A stretch of DNA of 64,000 bases from Macrosoma leucophasiata (lineage: Eukaryota; Arthropoda; Insecta; Lepidoptera; Hedylidae), in NCBI GenBank assembly GCA_036365455.1, contig JAWQUS010000025.1, positions 20,372,001-20,436,000 on the forward strand, written 5' to 3'. Under the pieces are notes generated by a model. It was given only the letters and a program-made list of their open reading frames with translations, was not told the DNA's origin and did not search any database. Each line of letters starts with the position of its first letter. Position 1 is the first letter of the stretch. The translations under genes and the position numbers were made by a program. Shown piece by piece: positions 24,901 to 33,700 of the stretch.

Positions 24901-25653
24901 CATATAATTAGATGAAGTTGATCTCGGAGACTGCATGGAATTCTTTTCTTTTTTTTGCATTTTTAATAGCAACTCTTAAATTATTCATTTTAAAGTTAAT
25001 AAAAGACCAATTTGTAAATCCTAAATTAGAGTATATTTACATAAACTCAATAGTCCTAACAAGTCTTTACACCAGCAAAAAAAAATGGTAAAGCAATTCA
25101 CAAAATTATCGCAGGTTTTCGCGAGCATCATACATTCGAGAAATTATATTTGCGGATTTTCTTGCGTATACAGCTAACATGGTCACGGGCAGACTGACCA
25201 CAGTAGCTGGAAAGAGACCGAAACGTCTGGTATAAGAAATTGGGTGTGTTGTATATGCGTGAAAATCCGCAAATATAATTTCTACAAATTTCACAAAATA
25301 CAAATACCTATTGAGTTTTAAGTATGTGTAATAGTTTTGGATTAAAGTGTAAAGTGGCTATGACATATAGACAGACTGACAGATGGAGACATGACGTATC
25401 TATAAAGGGCCCTTTTTTAAACCCAAAAATGGTGCCTTATTATGCTTTACATTTCCAAATAATAAAAAAAAAATCATTTCAGGTACTGTGTCTGTCAGTG
25501 GCGGTTGGTCACGTGGACATGTCTCCTGATGAGCTCGCCCAGAATGTGCACCTCTCGATTAACTTCCTTGTGTCGTTGTTGAAGAAGCACTGGCAGAACG
25601 TCCGGTCACTCCACATGAAATCAACTATGGGCCCACCCCAGAGACTGTACTAA
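12981..25653 (+). CDS. RpL10A: 60S ribosomal protein L10a (uL1), coding exon split by a transposon
   Basis: Coding pieces are 12981-12982 (AT of the ATG), 13152-13307, 14247-14402, 15001-15106, 21152-21211 and 25483-25653. Joined without the element they give 216 residues, the usual length. The protein starts [20 protein letters not shown], contains the uL1 landmarks [14 protein letters not shown] and [15 protein letters not shown], and ends [11 protein letters not shown]. uL1 forms the L1 stalk of the large subunit at the tRNA exit site. Ordinary introns have GT-AG ends. Between codons for His-Gln and Glu-Ser a 6-kb Harbinger element plus a CAG duplication interrupts sequence that is continuous in other insects. 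Unspliced, translation stops four codons into the element (AYS then TGA). Removal would need a GC-AG intron at 15110-21151, which would add one Gln. Confidence 0.93.
13308..15000. other. RpL10A introns 2 and 3
   Basis: Intron 2 is 13308-14246 and intron 3 is 14403-15000. Introns of ribosomal protein genes often host snoRNAs. I looked for box C/D and H/ACA patterns and found none I would support. 14750-14840 resembles a LINE tail. Confidence 0.5.
15412..16841 (+). pseudogene. Harbinger DDE transposase (HARBI1-like), degraded
   Basis: Probable exons are 15412-15644, 15893-16089, 16300-16416, 16495-16636 and 16723-16841. The blocks fit a Harbinger nuclease: [14 protein letters not shown], the first catalytic Asp in [26 protein letters not shown], the second in LLGDSGY, and the acidic residue region ARNTVE. 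Three defects are visible. Exon 1 needs a frameshift near 15590 to stay open. About 10 bp are missing after GCID, putting a TAA in frame. A TAA directly after NTVE removes the normal C-terminus. The copy should not encode a working transposase but could have been moved in trans. Confidence 0.85.
16842..18231. other. AT-rich interior of the Harbinger element
   Basis: No gene was recognised between the transposase remnant and the nested SINE. Poly-A/T runs and short frames only. Confidence 0.5.
18246..18571 (+). mobile_element. tRNA-derived SINE (family R5), nested in the Harbinger
   Basis: Box A (TAGCCTAGTGGTAG) and box B (GGGTTCGATTCCC) lie at 18276 and about 18319. The body ends GATTACAGGCGTGAAGTTAC. 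A 14-bp target duplication TTATTATAGGTATA is present at 18232-18245 and 18572-18585. Relatives lie at 24556-24790 and 37985-38285. Confidence 0.88.
18890..19145 (+). repeat. Family R1 SINE-like repeat, diverged copy
   Basis: It shares AAATGGTAGTGTTCAGCACTA and the downstream GTCTAAAGGCTTCAGTATTCAC region with the better copy at 30030-30310. It directly precedes the 3' end of the Myb-like gene. Confidence 0.5.
19149..20582 (-). CDS. Harbinger Myb/SANT-like DNA-binding accessory protein, 267 aa
   Basis: Four exons on the minus strand (20582-20391, 19926-19732, 19655-19529, 19438-19149) join in frame with GT-AG borders, giving 267 residues without a stop. The N-terminus [20 protein letters not shown] with [16 protein letters not shown] and GWAKYWAEKK is the Myb/SANT-like (zeste-type) fold used by Harbinger second ORFs to bind DNA and bring the transposase to the nucleus. 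The C-terminal 60 residues ([20 protein letters not shown] onward) are heptad-like, a likely coiled coil. It is convergent to the transposase remnant. Unlike that remnant it looks intact. Confidence 0.82.
20075..20250 (-). repeat. tRNA-derived SINE relative, antisense
   Basis: On the minus strand a box B-like GGTTCGATCCCTGGG lies near 20225 and the body ends near the complement of CCCCAGTGGGGTAAGCAGAG at about 20098. It lies in an intron of the Myb-like gene and looks diverged. Confidence 0.5.
22435..23060 (-). repeat. Probable antisense LINE 3' fragment
   Basis: The start (TCTCTTTATTGTACACAATA) followed by a GCGGCCTTATCGCTAACAGCG segment resembles reversed 3' tails of lepidopteran non-LTR elements. 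The next 450 bp are GC-rich and unlike the surrounding intron. I cannot name the family. Confidence 0.35.
23198..23264. repeat. 31-bp-stem hairpin
   Basis: The left arm AGGATATTTTATATAATAAA and following 11 bases pair with the right arm, with one mismatch, around the loop TTCAT. It could be a minimal MITE or a template-switch product. Confidence 0.85.
24556..24790 (+). mobile_element. tRNA-derived SINE (family R5), copy 2
   Basis: It has the same head as the 18246 copy, with box A (TGGCCTAGTGGTAG) and a diverged box B (GGGTTCAATTCAC). The 3' end is truncated or replaced after GCGAATTGTGGGCAG. Confidence 0.8.
25120..25285. repeat. Element with 22-bp inverted repeats
   Basis: GAAATTATATTTGCGGATTT at about 25140 and its reverse complement at about 25262 flank 100 bp. 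No target duplication was noted. Confidence 0.6.
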
Positions 25654-25658
25654 ATCAT

Positions 25659-25664
25659 AATAAA
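25659..25664 (+). terminator. RpL10A polyadenylation signal
   Basis: AATAAA lies 6 bp after the stop codon, fitting the short 3'UTRs of ribosomal protein genes. Confidence 0.6.
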
Positions 25665-25799
25665 TTTGACTACTGATATAAACTTGTTATTTTATTTGGG
25701 TTGGAGACTTATCAAATTCCGTCCGAAGTACAATTTTCGTTTCCGATTTTTTTTTAAGTTCACTTGCTATTGTAATTGCGAATGACGTGTGGGTGTGAG

Positions 25800-25875
25800 A
25801 CTGCAGTAGGTAGCCTACCGGTTAGAGCAGCTTAGTATTCCAGAGATTGCAAATTCGAATCCTGCTCAGTAAGAG
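25800..25875 (+). repeat. tRNA-like relic
   Basis: A box A-like TAGCCTACCGGTTAGAGC and a box B-like AAATTCGAATCCTGC at tRNA spacing. There is no full cloverleaf, so it is a SINE head or tRNA pseudogene. Confidence 0.45.
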
Positions 25876-26539
25876 TGTACCTGCTCAGAGTACAGAGTAT
25901 TTTTTAATTTATGCAATTGTGAATGATACAATATTGCAATTTGTGATTTCATTTTGTCTTTTCTTACCACAATAATTATTACCTATGACAGCCGTATGTG
26001 TAGATGTAAAATAAAAAAATAAAATATCGTTTATTGCTGTAGCCAAAATATTACAAAACAATATGCGTTGCTGAGATCTTTTAAGTAAACATGATTACTT
26101 GTGCCAGAGGATCTCGCTCTTCCACGAATCATTACAAAATGGTTACAGATCGTGTTAAGTAAGTAGGTACTTATTTAATTTAAACAATAAAATATAACAA
26201 AATAAGTAAATATTACATTACCACACGCAATACGTTTCTGAGTTCCTCTACTGTTAACTTCAGCAAGTCATATTCACATCAAGTATACACAATAGCACAG
26301 TCGGTACACAATTTTAAAGTTAAAATTACTGGCACATACAATTAGGTAGACATTGCTATCTAACATAACTTTAACCTAATATTCGTCAAACACGATTTTT
26401 TATGGATACAATACATATTAAGCGATTAAGGAAACGAGTGTTAGTAGGGACTTAATGTTTTACTATTTTACGTTACGTAAGGTAGAAGCATTTTTTTTTG
26501 TCATAGCTTTGTAGGTACTCCAGCCCGCCAAGCGCGGAG
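25876..26539. other. Gene-free stretch
   Basis: No gene. 26010-26160 (AAAATATCGTTTATTGCTGT onward) resembles an antisense LINE tail. Confidence 0.4.
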
Positions 26540-27180
26540 CCACAGTATAGTTACAAACAGTAATGTAACTACCAACAAATCGTTCGAAACGGCACACTCA
26601 CTCAAACATGCGCATCTACGAGGCCTCTAAGCGGTTCTCGCAGTGCTACAGTAGCGAGTGTCGCGTCGAGACGAGCGGTCACGTAGCGATTTGTTTTCGC
26701 TTCCACGAGTGTTTTAAATATGCCACGAGGGTATTGCGTGGTATACGACTGTTTGAACTCTGCATCATCAAAACCGGAGGTATCGTTTTTTAAACTTACT
26801 GTGATTTTGAAAGGCAAGAATAATGTATTGTTATAATATCTAACATATTTTAAAAAATCTCGTGTGATAGTGTTTGTAACAATACTCCTCCGCAGCGGCA
26901 AGACCGATCAGTATGAAATTTTGTGTGTACAGTTGGTAGGTATGAGAATCGGTTATAGTCTTTTCTTTTCCCTAAATGGTAAGGTTGATTCTCACCAATT
27001 TTTTTTTTCGATTTTTTGGACATTTAATTTGTTTATAGCTCTAAGGCGATACGAAGTTCGTCGAGGCAGCTATTTATTAAGATTGTACTATCGTAAGAAC
27101 TATAAAAATCACCCAAGTAATTAGCACTCAGTTTTGTTCTTTTTAAGACCGAATTCACAGTAGCAATACGAATTATAATT
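26540..27180 (+). mobile_element. Repeat carrying a THAP-domain fragment, copy 1
   Basis: About 640 bp recur inverted at 56225-56880. An ATG at 26720 opens MPRGYCVVYDCLNSASSKPE followed by VSFFKL, the start of a THAP zinc finger (C-x4-C then FFKL). It then runs into stops. The right part (GCAAGACCGATCAGTATGAA, then AGGCGATACGAAGTTCGTCG) resembles tails of short lepidopteran Helitrons, so the gene piece may be captured. No target duplication was resolved. Confidence 0.65.
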
Positions 27181-27184
27181 TGTT

Positions 27185-27256
27185 AAAATATTTCCTCCCT
27201 CCTCCTTGCGTCGTATTGAGGAATCAATGCTGAGGGTCGTGACCTCTTAATCTGCA
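27185..27256 (-). repeat. LINE 3'-terminal fragment abutting the mariner
   Basis: Minus-strand GGTCACGACCCTCAGCATTG followed by a GGAGGAGG end matches the last coding residues and 3' end of the LINE at 35035-35650. It begins where the mariner frame is lost. Confidence 0.6.
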
Positions 27257-28048
27257 TCAGCCAAACTCTCTTAATTTTTGCTGAGTGGCTATAGATGTGT
27301 GAGGTCTAGCGTTATCATGATGAAACACCACACCCCTTCTGTTGATCAATTCCGGCCGCTTTCTCTCAACTTCTTGCTTTAATCTCATCAGTTGTTCGCA
27401 GTAGAGTTCAGAATCGATGGTCCTGCCTGGTGGTAATAGCTCATAATGAATAATGCCCTTCCAATCCCACCACACACACAACATCACCTTATTGCGAGTT
27501 AACCCGGGTTTCGCCACAGTCTGTGAAGCCTGACCGGCCTTTGACCACGACCTTCTTCGCACGTTCTTGTCGTACGTGATCCAATTCTCATCACCAGTTA
27601 TCAGCTTCTTCAAAAATGATTCGGTTTCATTACGTCGTAATAAAGAATCACAAATGAGTACACGGTTCATTAGGTTTCTTTCAGTGAGCTCGTGAGGTAC
27701 CCAAATATCGAGCTTTTTTTTGTACCCAGCTTTTTTCAAATGCGCCAAAACTGTTTTGTGATCAATTCTCAGTTCTTCAGCTACGTCGTAACTACTGATA
27801 TGTCGATCTTGCTCCACTTTTTCAAAAATGGCATCCATTTTAACCGTAATAGGGCGACCAGAGCGAGGTGCATCTTTGACATCAAAATTTCCGGATTGAA
27901 AACGCTTAAACCAAATTTGTGCTACTCTCACAGACACTGCACTAGGTCCATAAACATCGCAAATTTTTTTCGCGGCTTGCGTTGCATTTTTACCTTTTTT
28001 GTAGTAAAATTTTAAAATGTATCGAATTTCTTCATTAGAATCGCTCAT
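27257..28048 (-). pseudogene. Mariner transposase, truncated after 263 residues
   Basis: It starts MSDSNEEIRYILKFYYKKGK with an N-terminal paired-like helix-turn-helix region (to about residue 110) that binds the inverted repeats. The catalytic domain shows the first Asp in ITGDENW and the second in VFHHDNARPH. Family members continue about 80 residues to a third Asp (D34D). Here a TGA follows KLREFG, at the place where Trp is expected, and the sequence then switches to LINE tail. With one catalytic Asp gone the protein cannot transpose. The frame up to that point is clean, suggesting fairly recent loss. Confidence 0.92.
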
Positions 28049-28233
28049 CTTGACAGTACGAAAAACAAATGAAAATCACACATTTGCCTAATTTGAATTT
28101 GGAATTATGTTCTTTAAAATTTTAACTTTCAATGATACCAAAACCAATCAGATACAAATACTACAGCCAAAGAGATTTTATTACAAGTTCATACATACTA
28201 TAATGCGAAAAGACTTTTTCCCCAACCTATTAT
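27257..28233 (-). mobile_element. Mariner (cecropia/mori type), 3' truncated
   Basis: The 5' inverted repeat on the minus strand starts at about 28233 (TAGGTTGGGGAAAAAGTCTT). The transposase frame follows after about 160 bp. The other terminal repeat is missing: the element stops at about 27257 and LINE tail sequence follows. Confidence 0.88.
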
Positions 28234-28330
28234 TTCGGTACATTCTTTATTTCAATGTTAGTCTTCCTCTGTGATCTCTGTATATCTTCAATTTTATTTT
28301 CTAATACTATATATATATATATTCCTTATC

Positions 28331-29058
28331 TATTTTATTTTTTAAAGAAAAATGGAAAGAAAAATTTGACTTCAGGCGAGGCTCGAACTCGCGACCTACT
28401 GGGAATCTAGTCCAGCCGCTCTTCCAATTGAGCTACTGAAGCCCTGCCCGATTTGTCAAATCTTTCCTTCACATCTATTGCATTGCTTTATGGTAGCAGT
28501 AGCGCCATCTATTACCAACTATGCTAGTGAGGCGGTTGCCTCACTAGCATAGTTGGTAATAGATGTGAAGGAAAGATTTGACAAATCGGGCAGGGCTTCA
28601 GTAGCTCAATTGGAAGAGCGGCTGGACTAGATTCCCAGTAGGTCGCGAGTTCGAGCCTCGCCTGAAGTCAAATTTTTCTTTCCATTTTTCTTTAAAAAAT
28701 AAAATATATTTCACAAGCATGTGTTAATGCGAAATAATATCAAACAATTATTAAGGGTAAAAGCGACTTCTTTACGATATTCAATAAACTGAAAAGTCTA
28801 TTATATCGGTTGCCTCACTAGCATAGTTGGTAATAGATGGCGCTACTGCTACCATAAAGCAATGCAATAGATGTGAAGGAAAGATTTGACAAATCGGGCA
28901 GGGCTTCAGTAGCTCAATTGGAAGAGCGGCTGGACTAGATTCCCAGTAGGTCGCGAGTTCGAGCCTCGCCTGAAGTCAAATTTTTCTTTCCATTTTTCTT
29001 TAAAAAATAAAATATATTTCACAAGCATGTGTTAATGCGAAATAATATCAAACAATTA
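28331..29058. repeat. tRNA-like 307-bp repeat family (R6): one inverted and two direct units
   Basis: Three units each carry a 75-nt tRNA-like segment: 28368-28442 (minus), 28595-28669 (plus) and 28903-28977 (plus). The first two form a palindrome centred at about 28533; the middle unit lacks about 35 bp that the others have. The cluster is flanked by ATTCCTTATCT on both sides (28320-28330 and about 29059-29069), a possible 11-bp target duplication. The same family forms the tandem array at 43911-44840. Confidence 0.85.
28595..28669 (+). repeat. tRNA-like Pol III unit
   Basis: GCTTCAG pairs with CTGAAGT as acceptor stem, GCTC with GAGC as D stem and GCGAG with CTCGC as T stem around TTCGAGC. 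The anticodon loop is oversized or the stem has a mismatch, so a functional tRNA is unlikely. TTTTT follows 5 bases after the end, a Pol III terminator. Confidence 0.75.
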
Positions 29059-29059
29059 T

Positions 29060-29450
29060 TCCTTATCTTTTTTGCCAAGGCTTCAAGGCGATGCATTTTT
29101 TTATTAAGCTCCTCGTTCTGGTCCATAAGCAGCATAACAGACTTTTCACTATTCTCATTTGATTGTTTAAGTTCTTTTAGAGAATCACATAAGATTTTTT
29201 TTAAATCCTTCTCTTGCTCTGCCATCAAATTCCTCAACATTCCCTTTATCTAGTCTTTAAAAGACTGAAAGTCAACATCAACGTCTCTTTTCCTCTTTCC
29301 ACGTAGATATACATAACTGGGAGGTGTGGTTTCAAAGCGGTGTCCCACTAAATTTATGTTACTATCACTCGCAGATTTGTCGAGTACACTATGTTCCATC
29401 GCGATCGCAGTCTCTGATGTTAACTTTGACATTGCGTTTGCAAAAAGTAC
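29060..29450 (-). pseudogene. LINE ORF1 fragment (coiled-coil)
   Basis: Two minus-strand pieces, 29432-29250 (with SASDSNINLVG and KRKRDVDVDFQ) and 29240-29060 (heptad-rich EELNKKMHRLEALAKK), match the layout of RTE-type ORF1 proteins of Lepidoptera. A stop after FKD separates them, and the tRNA-like cluster interrupts the 3' side. Confidence 0.55.
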
Positions 29451-29464
29451 TGTAGACTCTTACC

Positions 29465-29605
29465 CCCTTATTCATAAACGTATTTTAGCTAAAGTGTTGC
29501 TAATCTCTCCTTTGTCTCTTTCTATCCTGCACATTTGACAATGCAACTGACAAAGACAAAGCATTCTATGGCTAAAACGTATCTAATATACGTTTATGAA
29601 TAAGG
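29465..29605. mobile_element. MITE with CCTTATTCATAAACG ends
   Basis: CCTTATTCATAAACGTATTT on the left and AATATACGTTTATGAATAAGG-type sequence on the right are inverted copies. No coding sequence. Confidence 0.75.
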
Positions 29606-30029
29606 CGGTTAGTCTATATACAATCAACGTAGTTCTGACGTAGTGATGACCGCGCGAGTACAGCGATACAAATATACCTTCCTTCTCTGTCCCACACTCG
29701 CGAAATAGACGCTGCGTTCCTTATGGGGTGCCTGGTACTTCACTCTTTAGTTTTGATAAATAAATTTACTATTTATTTGCTTGTAAACTTATTAAAGAAA
29801 ATTCAATGACACGGATTACACGTCTTGACGCTATTTCGATCCAAAGGGAAGAGGGAAGGGAAGATGTGTACGCAATCTTAGACAAAGTGCTAATAATAGA
29901 AAAATAAGTTTGCCATTACCAAAACGAAAGGCATGAAGTTCGAAGACTTCAAAGACTTGATAATGGTGGTATAGGTGATATCCCAACATCTAAGGTGAAT
30001 ATTATAGTAGGTAGGTACGCATCGCAATA
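29606..30029. other. Gene-free stretch
   Basis: No gene or recognised repeat. Confidence 0.45.
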
Positions 30030-30310
30030 ACTACTCTACTGGTGGTAGAGTTCCAGTGTAGGAGCTCGAGGGCGTAGGTACCACCGCATTACCTAATTTA
30101 TCTGCCGCTAAATGGTAGTGTTCAGCACTATCGTGTTCCGGTCGAGGGGTAATGTACGGCCCTGTAATTGCCGTCACGTAGGCATAACACCTTAGGCCTC
30201 AGGAGTGGTAACGCATCTACATTATGACCTTGGTCTTTCTGTGGGTGTCTATAGGCTGCAGTCATCACTTAACATCAATGTGAACTGCATGCTTGTTTGC
30301 CACTTCCTTT
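30030..30310 (+). repeat. Family R1 SINE-like repeat, best copy
   Basis: It contains GGTGGTAGAGTTCCAGTGTA, AATGGTAGTGTTCAGCACTA, CCTTAGGCCTCAGGAGTGG and CAGTCATCACTTAACATCAA in order. The inverted copy at 51735-51995 has the same order reversed. Confidence 0.7.
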
Positions 30311-30319
30311 ACATAAAAA

Positions 30320-30512
30320 ATGCCACTTGAGCAAATTACTCCTAGCTAAAATTACTGAGTACATCAACATTAAAAAGTAGCCTACGTTCTTTCTCAAAGT
30401 CAACTCTATCTCTGTACCATATTTCATTAAAATCTGTTCAGTCGTTTGGACGTGAAAGGTAACAGACAGACAGTTACTGTTACTTTCGCATTTATAATAT
30501 TAGTAGGGATGT
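30320..30512 (+). repeat. Dispersed repeat tail ending AATATTAGTAGGGATG
   Basis: ATTAAAATCTGTTCAGTCGT followed by a GACAGACAG run and TTTCGCATTTATAATATTAG is a familiar lepidopteran repeat end. Class not assigned. Confidence 0.5.
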
Positions 30513-30783
30513 TTTATTATATTGTTTACAAGTACCCAGTTCTAAACGAAGTTTACAGTGTCATCCTCGTAACATTACAGAGCTGAAATACTATAGAATA
30601 TAATGTACTTCTAAAAATCTATGAAATTTTACCTATGACTGTAAATCATAGATTTTTACATACACTTTATATACACGTTAAAGTTATTAGTTGGTACCCA
30701 GATTGCTTCAACGATTTTTCAAAATTGTTGAAGCTATCTAATAAAACTAATTAATGAAAATATAAAAGATGTATAATTAATAA

Positions 30784-33700
30784 TTACACAATATCACTGA
30801 TACTCCCGGATTCCGGGTTAATCAGTTCATCGTCAGAATCATCCTCATCAGGTAACTGGTCATCACAGTCTTCAACCGATTCTTCACTCGCGTCACTCTG
30901 CTGAGAAGAATTATCTTCTCTACTTAAATTTCTCACATTCTTCATCCAAAACGCTTCGGAACAATTGTTAGCAGTCAGCAAAGCCTTTACTTTGTAAATA
31001 AGAGTTTCAAGCAACTTTTTCATGTAAGGTACTTTATTCATAACCGAATCTTTCTTCGTAACGACGTTACAACGTGCTTGTAAATATCGCGTAGAGTGCT
31101 GTAATAGTCTTAAAATATTTAAAACTTTCTGGTTTTCGGATTTGAATTCAATCTGTAACATGGGAATTCCTTGTGATACAAATAAACTTAAAATCGGATG
31201 TGATTTCTTGAAGAAAGCTGTCGCCAAAAGGTTTCGACTGTCTATAACTTTGATCATTTCAGTCATACTTTTCAGAATCGTAACTATCTCTTTCCAAAAT
31301 TCTAAATGTTCGTTATTTGTTAGGCGTCGATTAAGATGTAACTGTGCTGCTTCGTAAACGGCCGTACCCAAGTTTCTATATAATATGGGAAAGCTGCCTT
31401 TGTTAATACATTTTAAAGAATTTAATGTATCCATATGGCTCTCTAGAGCCTGGACATCATGCATCAACTGTAAGGTTACTGTTTTGAGTGCCGAGATTTC
31501 ATTATTCATGAAGAAAACTTTGACCAAGCTATCCACGTGTTGATTAAACATATTCCCCTTTTCTAATACTCCATCAGGCGATTTCCATTGTTGAGACAAA
31601 AAAGTTTGCGCCATATCACTCATAATTTTGAATGTTACTTTACTACTGGAGTACCCTTGAATTGCCTTTATTAATTCTATCAATGAAACAGCAGTAGAAA
31701 GTTGAAGACAATATTTTTGATGCTTTTGTAAATGTTTCGCTACACCAAATACCAAATCTTTCATTGATATTGACTTATCTTGATCAGCACTTACGATTGT
31801 TCTGAGAGAACTTTTTAGCAAGCCAATGTGATGACTTCGAAATCCCATCCATTTAAAATATGTAGTAAGAATGATAAATATTTGTTCCAAAGATGATAAA
31901 CATTTTAAAATTTTTGCAGTATACATGAAACCACTTTCGTTCCGAGTATTATCTATGTCATGATCGTCGAAATATACAGTGATTAATTGCAAATGCTCCA
32001 TAATTTTAGGTAAAATTATGCTTACAGTCGTAGCACATTCTTCAGCTTTCTTAGAGTCATATATTTCCACATCAACTTGTTGTGTCAGAAAAGTGTTAAC
32101 TTTAATTTTTGAAAGTAATATATTTCCGAGTTTAAAATTCAAACACTTCAGCAGAAATTCTAATATATTGAGAGACAAACGTGTTTCAGATTCATTGTCA
32201 ATATTTAACTCGTCATTAAGAATATTTAATAAATTTATCCCTAATGGCCTCAGTGTAAGATTACTAATAATATCAAGTTTGTTTTTTACTGTATTAGCAT
32301 TACCTTGTGTTGCTCTCACAGTTTCTGGAAAATTACTTTCATCTAACACAGGTTTCTTCTGTACTTTCTGTTTTAAAATTTGAGGCTTAACAATTTGTTC
32401 ACTTGTGTTCGATTTTGTATTTGTTAAGCAAACAGGTGGCTTATATAAAATGTTGCATTTTAATATGATTTGTCTGATCAAATCTTCAACCTCTATTATA
32501 TTGAGAACCCTACTTAAAATTTTAGATTTAAGATATGGATCCTTTTGAAGAGCAAATGCGTTTAAGACTTCTCGAAACCAATTCACACAATGCACAAGAC
32601 AATCCAAGATCCTGGTTATGGATTCATTGTCCATTTCTTCAATAGTATCTACATCGAAATTTGGCATAACAACTGGACATCCAAGTAAGGAATCTATACT
32701 AGATAAGTTGCCATCATTCTGTGTAAAATGTAGTTTTTGGACTAATTGAAACAAAGGAGATAATATTTCAATTCTTATTTCGTCATTGACTTGTAATGTT
32801 GAACCAGCAATATTGATAGCACACATCTCTTCAATTTCACTTTCTGTGTTAAGGCAATATTGCATTCTCAATTTGAGATTATCAATTCTGTCATTTTCAA
32901 TGGAATCAACAATAAAATGTTGTTCTAGAATACTTGTCACTTTATTGGTCAACCAATCTAAAAAGTCTTTGTTGATATTTGATGTGGATTGTATTATCAT
33001 ACTTAATTCATCATAGCAAAATGCAGTCATTACTGGAAAAAAAGTTGTGCTACAATCTATCAATTCAATTATTTGTTTCGCCTCAGCTATCTTTTCACTT
33101 TGCTCCTCAGTATCAGAAGCCATTAGGTATTTTACAGCATGTATACCAGCAAGTATACCATGAATTTTAATTGCAGGATTTGAACTAGCCAATTCCTTTC
33201 TTATAATCATATGAATATCATCTCTAATCATTGAGTTTTCATAGCTGTATGCAAGACCACAAACTAAATTCATAACAGCTCTTATTTCTGGTAACGTCAT
33301 ATCATCCATCCTATCCAACAGATTTAACATTTGAAGACTTTGAGTTTTTAATAATGACATGTCTTTAGAAGCTGCATTGTTCAATATCATTAATATGTTC
33401 ATAACTGATTGTTTGCAATCTAATCCTAACTGCAACAATTCTGCAACAATAGTCTGACAACAATCATTTAGCTCTGATAACATCAATTTATATACATGTG
33501 ATGCAAATGCTTGAACTGTTGGCTCAACTTTAGTCTTCAATAATGAATTAGTAAAATTTATTAAGTCTCTCAAATAATCTTTAAGAATGGGCTTGAACTT
33601 TTCAAATGCTTCATCTAATAAATCTTCCTTCAAAATGTTATATTTCACTTGTTTTTTTACTATGTTTTCTAACTGCTTCTGTCTTTCTTCAGATGTTGAG

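Larger units (their letters stand above)
21212..25482. other. RpL10A last intron, 4.27 kb
   Basis: It begins GTAAGT and ends TTTCAG. It holds a hairpin (23198-23264), a SINE (24556-24790), likely antisense LINE 3' sequence (22435-23060) and a palindromic repeat (25120-25285). No gene inside was recognised. 23510-23690 looks like a lepidopteran repeat of unknown class. Confidence 0.75.

Noticed and set aside
26602..26901. 99-codon minus-strand frame shared with 56526-56792
   Set aside because: It is the antisense of the repeat that carries the THAP fragment; conservation reflects the repeat, not this frame.
28368..28442. Functional tRNA genes at the 28-kb and 43.9-kb repeats
   Set aside because: Acceptor, D and T arms pair, but the anticodon arm has a 9-nt loop or an A-C mismatch, and every copy lies inside a repeated element. 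I call them tRNA-like.
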